A DNA stretch of 64,000 bases from Microbacterium sp. SORGH_AS_0862 (GCF_030818795.1 NZ_JAUTAY010000001.1:2480001-2544000), one strand, 5' to 3'; positions 1-9,228 are shown, counted from the first letter of the stretch. Program-made: numbers and translations. Notes: generated by a model not told the origin, from the letters alone.

Positions 1-164
1 TGGATGCCGTTGATCGCCATCGAGCCGTGCCAGCCGTAGCGGGTGGAACTCGCCCATTCACCGAATCCGGATCCAGGAGAGGCCGCGGATGCGGGCATGA
101 TCGACACCACGGCGGCGACGACAGCGGCGGCGAGAACGAGGAGAGCAGCGAGCACACGTTTCAT
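1..164 (-). CDS. Secreted protein, N-terminal part only (runs off left edge)
   Basis: Reading leftward from ATG at 164, 54 codons are visible before the window ends. The product starts with Met-Lys-Arg, then about 20 Ala/Val/Leu residues and a Pro-Ala-Ser-Ala-Ala stretch, a typical Sec signal peptide with a likely cut near residue 28. The visible mature part (Gly-Phe-Gly-Glu-Trp, then a Tyr-Gly-Trp-His-Gly stretch) contains no family motif I recognise. The role is unknown; only export can be inferred. Confidence 0.6.
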   Translation of the reverse strand, partial: MKRVLAALLVLAAAVVAAVVSIMPASAASPGSGFGEWASSTRYGWHGSMAINGI

Positions 165-267
165 GTCCCCGATGCTCGGCGGCACCCGCGTCCAGCGTCG
201 GGCGATACCGGCGAACGGGGGAGGGCGCGCGCACGGCGTCCGGCTGTGGAGAACCGGAGTCCCTCCG

Positions 268-1203
268 TCAGGCGACGGGGACCAGCGTCAACAGCGAAGC
301 CTCCGGGCGGCAGCCGAAGCGCACCGGCGCGAAGATCGAGTGGCCGATGCCGGCGCTCACATTCAACGGCACGCGGCGGCCGCCGTGCACCCAGGTGCTG
401 AGACCTCGGGCCTGATCGAGCGGGATGTCGCAGTTCGCGACGAGCGCGGAGCGCGAGAACGGGATGCGGACCTGACCGCCGTGCGTGTGCCCCGCCAGCA
501 GCAGATCGGCGTCGAGGTCGACGAAGGCGTCGAGCACCCGCCGGTACGGCGCGTGCGTCACGCCCAGCACGAGATCCGCCTCGCCGGCTGCGCGCTGTTC
601 GGCGCGCATCGGAATGAGGGCTGCCGTGTCGTCCCAGCGTCGGTGGGCATCGTTCACGCCGAACGCGTCGATGCGCAGCCCCGCCACCTCGAGCGTCGTC
701 GCGGTGTTGTCGAGCGCGTGCCAGCCGAGCTCTTCGGTGAGGAAGCGATCGAGGGCGCCCGTGTCGAGGGACTCCGCCGAGCGGTGCGCCTTCGACGGCC
801 CCGTGAAGTAACGCAACGGATTGCGGGGAGACGGCGCGTACAGATCGTTCGAGCCGTGAACGTACACGCCGGGTACGCCCCGCAGACCTGCGAAGGCGTG
901 GCGGATGCCGGCGAGGCCCTCCGCGTGGCCGAGGTTGTCGCCCGTGTTGACGACGAGGTCGGGTTCGAGCTCCGCAAGGCGGGCGATCCACTCCTGCTTA
1001 CGGTGCTGCCACGGCGCCATATGAGCATCGGACAGGTGGAGTACGCGCAGCTCGCGCGCGCCCGCAGGCAGGATGGGCAGAGTGTGCTCGCGCAACGTGA
1101 ACAGGTACCGCTCGACCCCGACGCCCCACACCGCGGCGCCGACGCCGACCGCCCCCACCGCTGCGACAGCGGTGAGGGCGGAACGGCTCGGATTGCCGGT
1201 CAA
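268..1203 (-). CDS. Metallophosphoesterase (YkuE-like)
   Basis: A 311-residue calcineurin-like phosphoesterase with one N-terminal membrane segment (about residues 8-30). The metal-binding motifs appear in order: HLSDAH near residue 55, NTGDN near 85, and AGHTHGGQ near 237. The usual GNHE block is represented by HGSND. It starts with TTG at 1203, overlapping the stop of the upstream penicillin-binding protein gene (TTGA), so the two are probably co-transcribed and translationally coupled. This pairing is common in actinobacteria and suggests an envelope role; the substrate cannot be read from sequence. The family assignment is firm. Confidence 0.88.
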   Translation of the reverse strand: MTGNPSRSALTAVAAVGAVGVGAAVWGVGVERYLFTLREHTLPILPAGARELRVLHLSDAHMAPWQHRKQEWIARLAELEPDLVVNTGDNLGHAEGLAGIRHAFAGLRGVPGVYVHGSNDLYAPSPRNPLRYFTGPSKAHRSAESLDTGALDRFLTEELGWHALDNTATTLEVAGLRIDAFGVNDAHRRWDDTAALIPMRAEQRAAGEADLVLGVTHAPYRRVLDAFVDLDADLLLAGHTHGGQVRIPFSRSALVANCDIPLDQARGLSTWVHGGRRVPLNVSAGIGHSIFAPVRFGCRPEASLLTLVPVA

Positions 1204-3722
1204 CAGCTCTTCTTGGAGTAGTTGATCAGGATCTGCGAACCGCGGTTGACGGCCGTGCCTGCGGCGGGGTTGGTGCCGGTGGCGCGGCTCTCGTTGTCGG
1301 GCAGCTTGTCGTCCGGGGTACAGGTTCCCAGCGCGATCGAGGTGAATCCCGCATCCTGGAGCGTCTTCTGCGCGTCCTGCACCTTGCCGCTCACGGCAGG
1401 AACGGTCGCGCCCTGGCCGTTGCTGGGGCTGATCGTGACGGTCGTGCCGCCCGCGACCTGTCCGGCGCCCGGGCTCTGCGCGGCGACGATGTTCGTCGGC
1501 TGGTCGGAGTCGACGGGGTCGCCGACGGTCACCTCGAACCCTGCCCCCTGGAGGGTGGTCTGCGCCTGGTCGATCGTCTGGCCGACGACGTTCGGCAGCT
1601 CCTTGAGGACCCGCTTGGTGAGGTTGGGGTCGGGATCGGGGAAGTTGTCCGCGGGGAAGACCTGATCGGCGGTGCGCTGCAACGCCTTGGCCAGTGTGTA
1701 GCGGATGTTCTGCAGACCACGGCCGAACATGTCGTTCTCGCCCTGGACAGTGCCGACCCAGGCTGCGTTGGTGACGCGCGTGCTCGACTCGATCATCCAG
1801 GTCTGCAGGCCCTCGTGCGTGCCCGTCTTACCGATGAGCTGGGTTCCGTCGTAGGGGTTCGCGCCCGAGCCGGTTCCACCGTTCATGACGCCGCGCAGGG
1901 CGTAGGCGGCCGTGGCGGCGACCTGGGGCGAGATGACCTGCGTGCAGGTGCGCTCCGGCCGAGGAAGCTCGTTGCCGGAAGCGTCGGTCACGCGGTCGAT
2001 GGCCTGCGGCTGGCAGTAGACGCCGTTGTTGGCGACGGTGGCGTAGGCGCCGGCCATGGCGATGGGCGAGACGTTGTCGACGCCGATCACCTCAGAGGGG
2101 TTCTCCATGGTGATGTCGCTGCCGTTGCCCTTGGTGACGCCCATCTTCTTGGCGACCTTGGCGATGTCGCACATGTCGAGCTCCGCCGCCATCGCGAGAT
2201 AACCCGTGTTCAGCGACTGTGCGGTGAACGCCATCGGCGTGCCGACGGAGCCTCCCACCTTGCCGAAGTTGTTGATCGGGGTGCTGTTGACGATGTTGCC
2301 GGTGCACGAGTTGGTGAAGTTCTTGAACACCCGCATCCGGCCGTCGAGTACCTCGTTGACGGACCGACCCTGTTCGAGCCAGTCGACCAGCGTGAACAGC
2401 TTGAACGTCGAACCTGCCTGGAATCCGCCGGAGCTTCCGAAGGTGCTGTCACCCGCGTACACGAGCGAGCTGTAACCCTGTCCCGCGTTCGCCTCCTCGG
2501 AGAACTGCGTGTTCTGCGAGATGGCGAGGATACGGCCCGTGGAGGTCTCGATGCTCGCGGTGGCGGCACCGAAGTCGATACCGGAGACGTACTGCGGCGC
2601 GTTCTCGGACATCGTCGTCGAAGCCGTGTACTGGATGTTGGGCTCGAGCGACGTGTAGATCTGGAGGCCACCGCGGCGCAGAGCGAGCGCGCGATCCTCG
2701 GCCGTCTCGCCGAAGGCGGGGTCGTTCTTCACGACGGAAACCACGTACTGGCAGAAGTACGGCGCGCTGGTCGCGGCGCACCCTGTGGTCGGCTGCGTGA
2801 TCACCGGCGTGATCGGCTCGGCCACCGCGGCGTCGTGCTGCTCCTGCGTGATCTTGCCGTCGGAGAGCATCCGATCGAGCACGTACGTCTGGCGCTTCTT
2901 GGTGAGGGCGTAGCCGTCGGCCGCGCCGTTGGTCTCGCGGTTCGGCTGATCGATGCGGTACGTGTTCGGGTTCTGCACGATGCCCGCAAGCGTCGCCGCC
3001 TGGCTGAGGTTGAGGTTGGACGCCGGAACGCCGAAGTAGTAGCGGGCGGCGGCGTCGATGCCGTAGGTGATTCCACCGAAGTTGGCGATGTTGAGGTAGC
3101 CGAGCAGGATGTCGTTCTTCGAGTACTTCTGCTCGAGACCGATCGCGTAGCGCATCTCCTGGAGCTTGCGCTCGATACCGCTCGAACCCGAGGAGTCCGT
3201 CGCCTGCAGGAAGCAGGACTGCCGCTCGTCCTCGCTCTGCGCGTTCCACTCGCAGCGCTGGATGAGGATGTTCTTCACGTACTGCTGGCTGATCGTCGAT
3301 CCGCCCTGCGTGTTGCCGCCGCCCTCGAGGTTCGAGAGCACGGCGCGTGTGGTGCCGATCAGGTCGACGCCACCGTGGTCGTAGTACCGGGGGTCCTCGC
3401 TCGAGAGGATCGCGTCGTACATGACGGTCGCGATCTGGTCGAACGTCACCGGCGAACGGTTCTGGTCGTAGAAGGAGGTCTGCGGGGCGTAGTTGCCCGT
3501 GCCGTCCTTCCAGTAGATCGTCGACGGCTCCATGATGTCGTCGATCTCGAGGTAGTTCGGCATGTTGTCGAACAGCTTGATGGCTTGCGATGTCGCGGCG
3601 CCGGTGACGGCGATGGCGGGCGTGACCGTGGCGGTGATGAGAACACCGGCGACGACGCTCAGGCCGACGAGTCCGGCGAGGCCAGAGAGCACACCGGTGG
3701 CCGTGCGTTTCTTATCGGGCAT
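1200..3722 (-). CDS. Bifunctional penicillin-binding protein with two PASTA domains
   Basis: Class A penicillin-binding protein of 840 residues that polymerises and cross-links peptidoglycan outside the membrane. After a short cytoplasmic tail and one transmembrane helix (about 10-40) comes a GT51 glycosyltransferase domain, with the catalytic-Glu motif SSEDPRYYDHGG near 109 and GGSTISQQ downstream. The transpeptidase domain shows the Ser-Thr-Phe-Lys tetrad (GSTFKLF), SLN and KTGT. Two C-terminal PASTA repeats (starting LPNVVGQT and VPAVSGK) fill about 690-835. I start at ATG 3722 rather than upstream, because TACGAT lies exactly 6 nt before it (3729-3734, minus strand), a leaderless promoter. 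The gene is divergent from the DUF4177 gene and overlaps the phosphoesterase start. Confidence 0.93.
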   Translation of the reverse strand: MPDKKRTATGVLSGLAGLVGLSVVAGVLITATVTPAIAVTGAATSQAIKLFDNMPNYLEIDDIMEPSTIYWKDGTGNYAPQTSFYDQNRSPVTFDQIATVMYDAILSSEDPRYYDHGGVDLIGTTRAVLSNLEGGGNTQGGSTISQQYVKNILIQRCEWNAQSEDERQSCFLQATDSSGSSGIERKLQEMRYAIGLEQKYSKNDILLGYLNIANFGGITYGIDAAARYYFGVPASNLNLSQAATLAGIVQNPNTYRIDQPNRETNGAADGYALTKKRQTYVLDRMLSDGKITQEQHDAAVAEPITPVITQPTTGCAATSAPYFCQYVVSVVKNDPAFGETAEDRALALRRGGLQIYTSLEPNIQYTASTTMSENAPQYVSGIDFGAATASIETSTGRILAISQNTQFSEEANAGQGYSSLVYAGDSTFGSSGGFQAGSTFKLFTLVDWLEQGRSVNEVLDGRMRVFKNFTNSCTGNIVNSTPINNFGKVGGSVGTPMAFTAQSLNTGYLAMAAELDMCDIAKVAKKMGVTKGNGSDITMENPSEVIGVDNVSPIAMAGAYATVANNGVYCQPQAIDRVTDASGNELPRPERTCTQVISPQVAATAAYALRGVMNGGTGSGANPYDGTQLIGKTGTHEGLQTWMIESSTRVTNAAWVGTVQGENDMFGRGLQNIRYTLAKALQRTADQVFPADNFPDPDPNLTKRVLKELPNVVGQTIDQAQTTLQGAGFEVTVGDPVDSDQPTNIVAAQSPGAGQVAGGTTVTISPSNGQGATVPAVSGKVQDAQKTLQDAGFTSIALGTCTPDDKLPDNESRATGTNPAAGTAVNRGSQILINYSKKSC

Positions 3723-3728
3723 AGGGTG

Positions 3729-3734
3729 ATCGTA
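3729..3734 (-). promoter_or_regulatory. Leaderless -10 hexamer of the penicillin-binding protein gene
   Basis: Minus strand TACGAT, 6 nt (CACCCT), then ATG at 3722. The geometry puts the transcription start on the ATG and rules out the longer open frame upstream. Confidence 0.6.
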
Positions 3735-3829
3735 AGCCAGGATGCTGGGCGAACACTCGAAGGCGCCGCATCCGGTTCCCGCTGTTTCCGGGGCTCCGAC
3801 CCCGTCCTCACCCACGAACGGGAGACACC

Positions 3830-4054
3830 GTGACCACCTGGGAGTACCTCACCACTCCGCTGTTGATCCACAACACCGCCGCCATCTTGAACAACTGGGG
3901 CAAGCAGGGCTGGGAGCTCGTCCAGGTGGTGCAGGGCCCCGAGGGCGGCCTGGTCGCCTACTTCAAGCGCCCGGTCGGCACGGATGCCGCCGCCAACGCA
4001 GGTCTCGGTGCAGCCCAGGCCGCGGCGCGGCAGTTCGAAGGAGAGAACGTATGA
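3830..4054 (+). CDS. DUF4177 family protein
   Basis: A 74-residue protein with the WEYLTTP...NNWGKQGWELVQV...AYFKRP layout of the small DUF4177 family, whose biochemical role is unknown. Start is GTG at 3830, preceded by GGGAG at a spacing of 6. Its stop overlaps the ATG of the RidA gene (ATGA at 4051-4054), so the two are translated together. The pairing with RidA is common in actinobacterial genomes, but the functional link is not established. Confidence 0.85.
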   Translation: MTTWEYLTTPLLIHNTAAILNNWGKQGWELVQVVQGPEGGLVAYFKRPVGTDAAANAGLGAAQAAARQFEGENV

Positions 4055-4521
4055 GCACGGTGTCCGAGCGACTCGCGGAACTGGGGATCGACCTGCCGGA
4101 GGTCGTGCCGCCCGTTGCGTCCTACATCCCCGCGAAGGCCTTTGGCGACCTCGTGCACACCGCCGGCCAGTTGCCGTTCGTGGGGGAACAGCTCCCTGCG
4201 ACGGGCAAGGTCGGCGAGGGCGAGGGTCTGGTCGCGCCCGAGGATGCCGCGACGTACGCGCGTCAGTCCGCGCTGAACGCGGTGGCCGCGGCCGCAGCAG
4301 CTGTCGGCGGGGTGGACCGTCTGACCGGTGTGCTCAAGGTCACAGGATTCGTGTCGTCGGTGCCGGAGTTCACCGGACAGCCCGGCGTGATCAACGGGGC
4401 CAGCAACGTGCTCGCCGAGATCTTCGGTGAGTCCGGTCGTCATGCCCGCTCCGCCGTGGGCGTGCCCGTGCTCCCGCTCGACAGCCCCGTCGAGGTCGAG
4501 GTCGTCTTCACCGTCGCCTGA
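4051..4521 (+). CDS. RidA family protein
   Basis: A 156-residue YjgF/YER057c/UK114 (RidA) family protein. Members usually trimerise and hydrolyse reactive enamine/imine intermediates made by PLP enzymes. Visible family features are HTAGQLPF near residue 31, the helical segment QSALNAVAAAAAAVGG, and the C-terminal block RSAVGVPVLPLDSPVEVEVVF containing the Arg that binds the substrate carboxylate in this family. It begins at the ATG overlapping the DUF4177 stop and is followed by a strong terminator. The exact RidA subgroup is not determined. Confidence 0.9.
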   Translation: MSTVSERLAELGIDLPEVVPPVASYIPAKAFGDLVHTAGQLPFVGEQLPATGKVGEGEGLVAPEDAATYARQSALNAVAAAAAAVGGVDRLTGVLKVTGFVSSVPEFTGQPGVINGASNVLAEIFGESGRHARSAVGVPVLPLDSPVEVEVVFTVA

Positions 4522-4529
4522 GGCAGCAT

Positions 4530-4575
4530 CACGCAGGAGCCCCGCGCCCCCCCAAGGCCGCGGGGCTCCTGCGTG
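4530..4575. terminator. Bidirectional-looking terminator hairpin
   Basis: A 17-bp perfect stem (4530-4546 with 4559-4575; the arm begins CACGCAGGAGCCCC) and a 12-nt C-rich loop, between the RidA stop and the convergent surface-protein gene. It has no long T tract. Confidence 0.7.
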
Positions 4576-4621
4576 TGTCCGCCCGGTCGGTCGCACGCCG
4601 AGGTGTGCGCCGGCTATCGGC

Positions 4622-5824
4622 TCATCGACGGACGAGGCGGCGCGCCGTGACGATCCCGCTGCCGACGAGGAGAGCGAGCATGGCGGCCAGGATCGTGCCG
4701 ATCTGCATACCGGAGCCGGTGGCTGCGAGCTCATCGGGCACGTGCGCGGCGACGGCGGATGGACTCGCCGGCGTCACCTGGATCGCTCCCCATCCGAGGA
4801 GGTTTCCCTCCGTGTCGGTCAGCGCGATCCTGTGCGCTCCGGCGGCGGCGTCGGCTGGCAGCGTCAGGGTCACCATGCCCGCCGCATCCACGACGGCCTG
4901 CCCGAGGGAGGTCGGGGACGAGTAGAGCCATCCGTTCACCGTCTGGCCGGCGTAGCCGGGGGCGATCGAAATCGTGACGTCGGCTCCGGCGCGCCCCGTG
5001 GCGGGGACGACGACGGTCCCGCGCATCTCCTCGGTCAATACCTCCGCGGACGGCGCCTGCGGCGCGGAGGGGGTGCCGGGCTCGGCGGCCGGCGCGGTCG
5101 TGAACGTCGTCGTCGCGGCCATACTCGGCCCGAACCACCCCGTGCTCTCGAAGAAGTAGCTGGCGGTGATGGTCGCCGTGTACGTCGTGGCCGGCTTCAA
5201 CGCGCCGAACACGCCGATCGTGCCGTCCACGGCCGAGGCTGCGCGCTCGATGGTCTCTGCGCCGTCGTCGAGGACCAGTTTGTAGACGATCGACGCGCGG
5301 GAGGTCGGGCCCGTCTGCTCGGGGAGGAGGTCGTTCACGGTGTGCACCGAGAACGTGACGTCGGTCGTGCCGACATCGGCACTGGTGATGACGGGTGCTG
5401 AGGTGATGTCGGGGAGGACGAAGAAGAAGTTCGAGACGCCCGCGCTGCCGGAGGCGTTGATGGCCGCGACGTCCACGGCGTACAGGCCGGGGGTGAGCTC
5501 TGCCAGCGGGAAGTCGCCGGGGGTGCCGCGTTGCAGGACCATCGGCTCGCCGCCGGCTCGTGGTGTGACGCTCGCTTGATAGGTCTCGACCGGGCCACCG
5601 CCCGTTCCCGCAGCGACGGTGATCTTCGCCGACGTGGGATCCACGAGCGTGACGGTGATCGACGGCACGGCCGGGCGTTCCAGGGCCTCGACGGTCGAGT
5701 CCGGACCCGTTTCGGCGGCGGCCGCCATCGTCGGGGCTCCGAGCGCGAATGCCGTCGCGAGGGCGAGCGACGATACGAGGAGTCGGATGCGGCGCGGTGA
5801 GGGATCGATGAGGTGTCGAGGCAT
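4622..5824 (-). CDS. LAATG-anchored surface protein with fibronectin-like domains
   Basis: A 400-residue exported protein. Residues 1-37 form a signal peptide. Two beta-sandwich segments resembling fibronectin type III follow (about 50-140 and 145-245), then an Ig-like module (about 265-350) with the blocks YSSPTSLGQ and LPADAAAGAHRI. The end is a sorting signal: ELAATGSG near 367, a hydrophobic helix and an Arg-rich tail. LAxTG is the motif used by class E sortases; none is encoded here. Start is ATG 5824 with AGGAGA upstream. The C-terminal module recurs in the proteins at 38845-43068 and 49505-50431. No catalytic motif is seen, so a structural or adhesive role is inferred. Confidence 0.75.
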   Translation of the reverse strand: MPRHLIDPSPRRIRLLVSSLALATAFALGAPTMAAAAETGPDSTVEALERPAVPSITVTLVDPTSAKITVAAGTGGGPVETYQASVTPRAGGEPMVLQRGTPGDFPLAELTPGLYAVDVAAINASGSAGVSNFFFVLPDITSAPVITSADVGTTDVTFSVHTVNDLLPEQTGPTSRASIVYKLVLDDGAETIERAASAVDGTIGVFGALKPATTYTATITASYFFESTGWFGPSMAATTTFTTAPAAEPGTPSAPQAPSAEVLTEEMRGTVVVPATGRAGADVTISIAPGYAGQTVNGWLYSSPTSLGQAVVDAAGMVTLTLPADAAAGAHRIALTDTEGNLLGWGAIQVTPASPSAVAAHVPDELAATGSGMQIGTILAAMLALLVGSGIVTARRLVRR

Positions 5825-6020
5825 GAGCTGTCTCCTGGTGTGGCCGAAGGAACGAGATCGATCGGGGGCTGTGAACGGATCTCGCGTCGACGCTATTGGT
5901 GCGGCCGCGTCGTATCCCGGTCGGCGGGCGTTCCCAGACGATCCCGGACAGATCGGTCGTCTGTTTGGCGCGCCACGAGGGGTGCGCCAGAATGAGCGTC
6001 TGGGAAATACGGGGGTCAGG

Positions 6021-7088
6021 ATGAAGGGCGACGGCGGTGGTCGTGTCTCAGGGGCCGGTTCCCTGATCTCCGTCGCGGAGGATCTTCAACGGCTGCGCCA
6101 TGCGGCCGGGGCTGTGAGCTACGCCGAGATCGCGACGCGGGTCACGAGCTTGAGGGCGGTCCGGTCCGGCCGTTCGTCGGTTCCTGTGTCGCGCTCGACG
6201 GTGTACGACGCGTTCCGGCCCGGACGCACGCGACTCGATGCCGATCTCGTCGTCGACATCGTGCGGAGTCTCGGAGTCGCCGATGCGGACGCGGAGAGCT
6301 GGCGCGACCGATGCATGGCAGCCAAGCCCGCCGCGCCGCGGCCCTCGCCGCGTGTGGGGACGGCATCCGGAGCCGAGGCGCCGCCGGTGAGCGCGGCATC
6401 CGTGCTCCGCCTCGACGCGCCTCGTCCGGCCGGGCGACGCGTCGCTCTCATCGTCGGCGTGATGATCGGAGCCGTCCTCTTCAACGTGGCGGGTGGCCGC
6501 GTCGTGCTCTGGCTCGATCTGCCGCTCTACCTGGACATGGTCGGCACCGCAGTGGTCGCCGTCGCTCTCGGGCCCTGGTACGCGGTCGCGACGGCCGTCA
6601 TCACCCAGCTGGGCGGTGCCCTGGTCAACCAGAGCACCTTGGGTCTTCCGTTCACGCCTGTCGCGGTGGTCGGTGCGCTCCTGTGGGGGTACGGCGTGCA
6701 CCGCTGGGGATGGGGGCGCTCGCTCTCGCGGTTCCTGCTGCTCAGCGTGGTCGTCGCCGTCGCGTGCACGGTCGTCGCCGCCCCGATCACGGATCTCGTG
6801 TACGGCGGCTTCAGCGCCCATGTGGCCGGAAACTCCCTGACGGCGCGATTCCGGGATGCCGGCATGGTGCTTCCGCTCGCGATCGCGATCGCGAATCTCA
6901 TCACATCGCTGCTGGACAAGCTGATCGCGAGCTTCGTGGCGCTCTCGCTGGCTGCCCCCATCCGACGCTGGATCACGAAGGATCGGGATCCGTCGCCGGA
7001 CCTTCCGCCGATGGTGCTGTTCGCCGGCCGCCGCCCGTCGCCGGCCCTTTACGCCGGCGTCGCGGCGCGCCGTGCATCCGTCCTATGA
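6021..7088 (+). CDS. HTH domain fused to a multi-pass membrane domain (S-component-like)
   Basis: A 355-residue protein with two unlike halves. Residues 10-90 (SLISVAEDLQRLRHAAG, then PVSRSTVYDAFRPGRTRLD) resemble an actinobacterial helix-turn-helix domain. Residues 135-330 hold about six hydrophobic helices with FNVAGGRVVLWLDLPLYLDM and LGPWYAVATAVITQLGGALV, resembling ECF-transporter S components or the membrane sensor part of some histidine kinases. No kinase or enzyme domain follows. ATG 6021 is chosen; an upstream TTGGCG-17 nt-CAGAAT promoter at about 5972-5994 fits it. The protein may be a membrane-bound regulator or a substrate-binding subunit; I cannot decide which. Confidence 0.65.
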   Translation: MKGDGGGRVSGAGSLISVAEDLQRLRHAAGAVSYAEIATRVTSLRAVRSGRSSVPVSRSTVYDAFRPGRTRLDADLVVDIVRSLGVADADAESWRDRCMAAKPAAPRPSPRVGTASGAEAPPVSAASVLRLDAPRPAGRRVALIVGVMIGAVLFNVAGGRVVLWLDLPLYLDMVGTAVVAVALGPWYAVATAVITQLGGALVNQSTLGLPFTPVAVVGALLWGYGVHRWGWGRSLSRFLLLSVVVAVACTVVAAPITDLVYGGFSAHVAGNSLTARFRDAGMVLPLAIAIANLITSLLDKLIASFVALSLAAPIRRWITKDRDPSPDLPPMVLFAGRRPSPALYAGVAARRASVL

Positions 7089-7162
7089 GCGTCGTGGTGC
7101 TGGTCCTCTCCGGCGGCGAACTCATCCACATGCCCCCGGCCTCAGTGCCCTGAGCCCCATCG

Positions 7163-7222
7163 CGAACGACAGGGCCCCGCATCCGCGATGGATGCGGGGC
7201 CCTGTCGGGGCCCTGTCGTTCG
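7163..7222. terminator. Convergent terminator with two alternative stems
   Basis: Between the membrane HTH gene and acs. An 18-bp perfect stem joins 7167-7184 to 7190-7207. The left arm can instead pair over 16 bp (7163-7178) with 7207-7222, because GGGGCCCTGTCG occurs twice. The two folds are mutually exclusive. Confidence 0.75.
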
Positions 7223-7225
7223 CTG

Positions 7226-9196
7226 TTACTTCGTCGAGAGCTTGGCCTGGATGGTGGACATCACCATCGTGTCGGCGAGGGTCGTCGTGTCGCCGACCTC
7301 GCGCCCCTCGGCGACGTCGCGGAGCAGGCGTCGCATGATCTTGCCGCTGCGGGTCTTGGGCAGCTCGGTGACGATGTAGACGTCGCGCGGGCGGGCGATC
7401 GGGCCGATCTGCTCACCGACCCAGGCGCGCAGGGTCTGGACGAGCCCCTCGGGGGAGTGCTGGCGCAGGTAGCTCTCCTTGATGATCACGAACGACACGA
7501 CGGCCTGGCCCGTGGTCTCGTCGCTTGCTCCGACGACAGCGGCCTCGGCGACCGCTTCGTTGCCGACGAGCGCCGATTCGATCTCCGCCGTCGAGAGGCG
7601 GTGTCCGGAGACGTTCATCACGTCGTCGACGCGGCCGAGCAGCCAGATGTCGCCGTCCTCGTCGCGGCGGGCGCCGTCTCCGGCGAAGTAGTAGCCGCGG
7701 TCGGCGAACTTCTCCCAGTACGTCTCGACGAAGCGGTCGGGGTCGCCCCAGATGCCGCGCAGCATGCTGGGCCACGGCTCGGTGACCACGAGCAGTCCGC
7801 CGGCGTCGTTGCCGACCTCCTCGCCCGACTCGTCGACGACGTCCACCGAGATCCCGGGGAGCGGCACCTGCGCCGATCCGGGCTTGGTCTCGGTGACGCC
7901 GGGGAGGGCCGAGATCATGATGGCGCCGGTCTCGGTCTGCCACCAGGTGTCCACGATCGGAGTGCGCTCGGCGCCGATCACGTTGCGGTACCACATCCAC
8001 GCCTCGGGGTTGATGGGTTCGCCGACGGAGCCGAGCAGCCGCAGCGAGGAGAGGTCGAACTCCTGCGGCACCTGGCGCCCGATCTTCATGAACGAGCGGA
8101 TGGCGGTGGGCGCGGTGTAGAGGATCGTGACGCCGTACTTCTCGACGATCTCCCACCAGCGGCCGGGATGCGGCGAATCGGGCGTGCCCTCGTAGATCAC
8201 CTGCGTGGCGCCGTTCGCGAGCGGGCCGTACGTGACGTAGCTGTGACCGGTGATCCAGCCGATGTCGGCGGTGCACCAGTAGACGTCGCGCTCGGGATGC
8301 AGATCGAACACGCTGCGGTGCGTGTACGCGGCTTGCGTGAGGTACCCGCCGGAAGTGTGGAGGATGCCCTTCGGCTTTCCGGTCGTGCCGGAGGTGTAGA
8401 GGATGAAGAGCGGGTTCTCGGCGCCGAACGGCTTCGCCTCGTGCTCGGCGGACGCTGATGCCACCGCGTCGTGCCACCAGATGTCGCGCCCCGGCGTCCA
8501 GTCCACATCGTTGCCGCCGCGGCGCACGACGAGCACGTGCTCGACCGTCTCCTGCAGGCCCGACCCCCGGTCGGCGAGGGCCTGGTCCACCGCGGGCTTC
8601 AAGGGCGAGACCTTCCCCTTGCGGTAGCCGCCGTCCGCGGTGATCACGAGCTTCGCGCCGGCGTCGTCGATGCGTGCCCGAAGGCTGTCCGCGGAGAACC
8701 CGCCGAAGACGACCGAGTGGATCGCGCCGACCCGCGCCACCGCGAGCATCGCCGCGACCGCTTCGGGGATCATCGGCAGATAGAGCGCGACGCGGTCGCC
8801 CTCGCCGATGCCCAGCTCCGTCAGCACATTGGCGGTGCGCTTGACCTCCTCGGTCAGCTCCGCGTAGGTGACGCGGCGCTCGTCGCCGGGCTCGCCTTCC
8901 CACAGCAGCGCGACGCGGTCGCCGTTGCCGGCGAGCACGTGGCGGTCGAGGCAGTTGTAGGCCACGTTGAGCTCACCGTCGCCGAACCACCGGGCGAAGG
9001 GCGGGCTCGACCAGTCGAGCACCTCTGAGAATGGCGTGTGCCAGTGGAGTTCGCGTGCCTGCTCGGCCCAGAAGCCTTCTCGGTCCGACGCCGCCCGCTC
9101 GTAGAGCTCGGCGGTGGCGACCGCGCTCGCTGCGAACTCGGCGCTGGGGGCGAAACGACGGGTCTCGTTCAGCAGGTGGTCGATCTGGCTGCTCAT
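7226..9196 (-). CDS. acs: Acetyl-CoA synthetase
   Basis: A 656-residue AMP-forming acetate-CoA ligase, converting acetate, ATP and CoA to acetyl-CoA in the cytosol. Length matches the family (about 650). Visible are the N-terminal HWHTPF-like block, the phosphate-binding loop YTSGTTGKPKG near 272, the adenylation motifs DTWWQTETG near 420 and YYFAGDGARRDEDG near 510, and PKTRSGKIMRR near the C-terminus, whose Lys is the catalytic residue acetylated in Acs enzymes. Start is ATG 9196 with AAGGAG upstream. The upstream region holds an 18-bp perfect palindrome (9229-9246) and a divergent small-RNA gene. Confidence 0.96.
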   Translation of the reverse strand: MSSQIDHLLNETRRFAPSAEFAASAVATAELYERAASDREGFWAEQARELHWHTPFSEVLDWSSPPFARWFGDGELNVAYNCLDRHVLAGNGDRVALLWEGEPGDERRVTYAELTEEVKRTANVLTELGIGEGDRVALYLPMIPEAVAAMLAVARVGAIHSVVFGGFSADSLRARIDDAGAKLVITADGGYRKGKVSPLKPAVDQALADRGSGLQETVEHVLVVRRGGNDVDWTPGRDIWWHDAVASASAEHEAKPFGAENPLFILYTSGTTGKPKGILHTSGGYLTQAAYTHRSVFDLHPERDVYWCTADIGWITGHSYVTYGPLANGATQVIYEGTPDSPHPGRWWEIVEKYGVTILYTAPTAIRSFMKIGRQVPQEFDLSSLRLLGSVGEPINPEAWMWYRNVIGAERTPIVDTWWQTETGAIMISALPGVTETKPGSAQVPLPGISVDVVDESGEEVGNDAGGLLVVTEPWPSMLRGIWGDPDRFVETYWEKFADRGYYFAGDGARRDEDGDIWLLGRVDDVMNVSGHRLSTAEIESALVGNEAVAEAAVVGASDETTGQAVVSFVIIKESYLRQHSPEGLVQTLRAWVGEQIGPIARPRDVYIVTELPKTRSGKIMRRLLRDVAEGREVGDTTTLADTMVMSTIQAKLSTK

Positions 9197-9228
9197 GGCT
9201 CGCTCCTTTGCGCGCTGTTCGGGATGAC

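Noticed and set aside
1815..3833. 672-residue open frame on the plus strand opposite the penicillin-binding protein
   Set aside because: Arg/Val/Gly/Asp-rich shadow of a well-supported gene; no motif. Long antisense frames are expected at this GC content.
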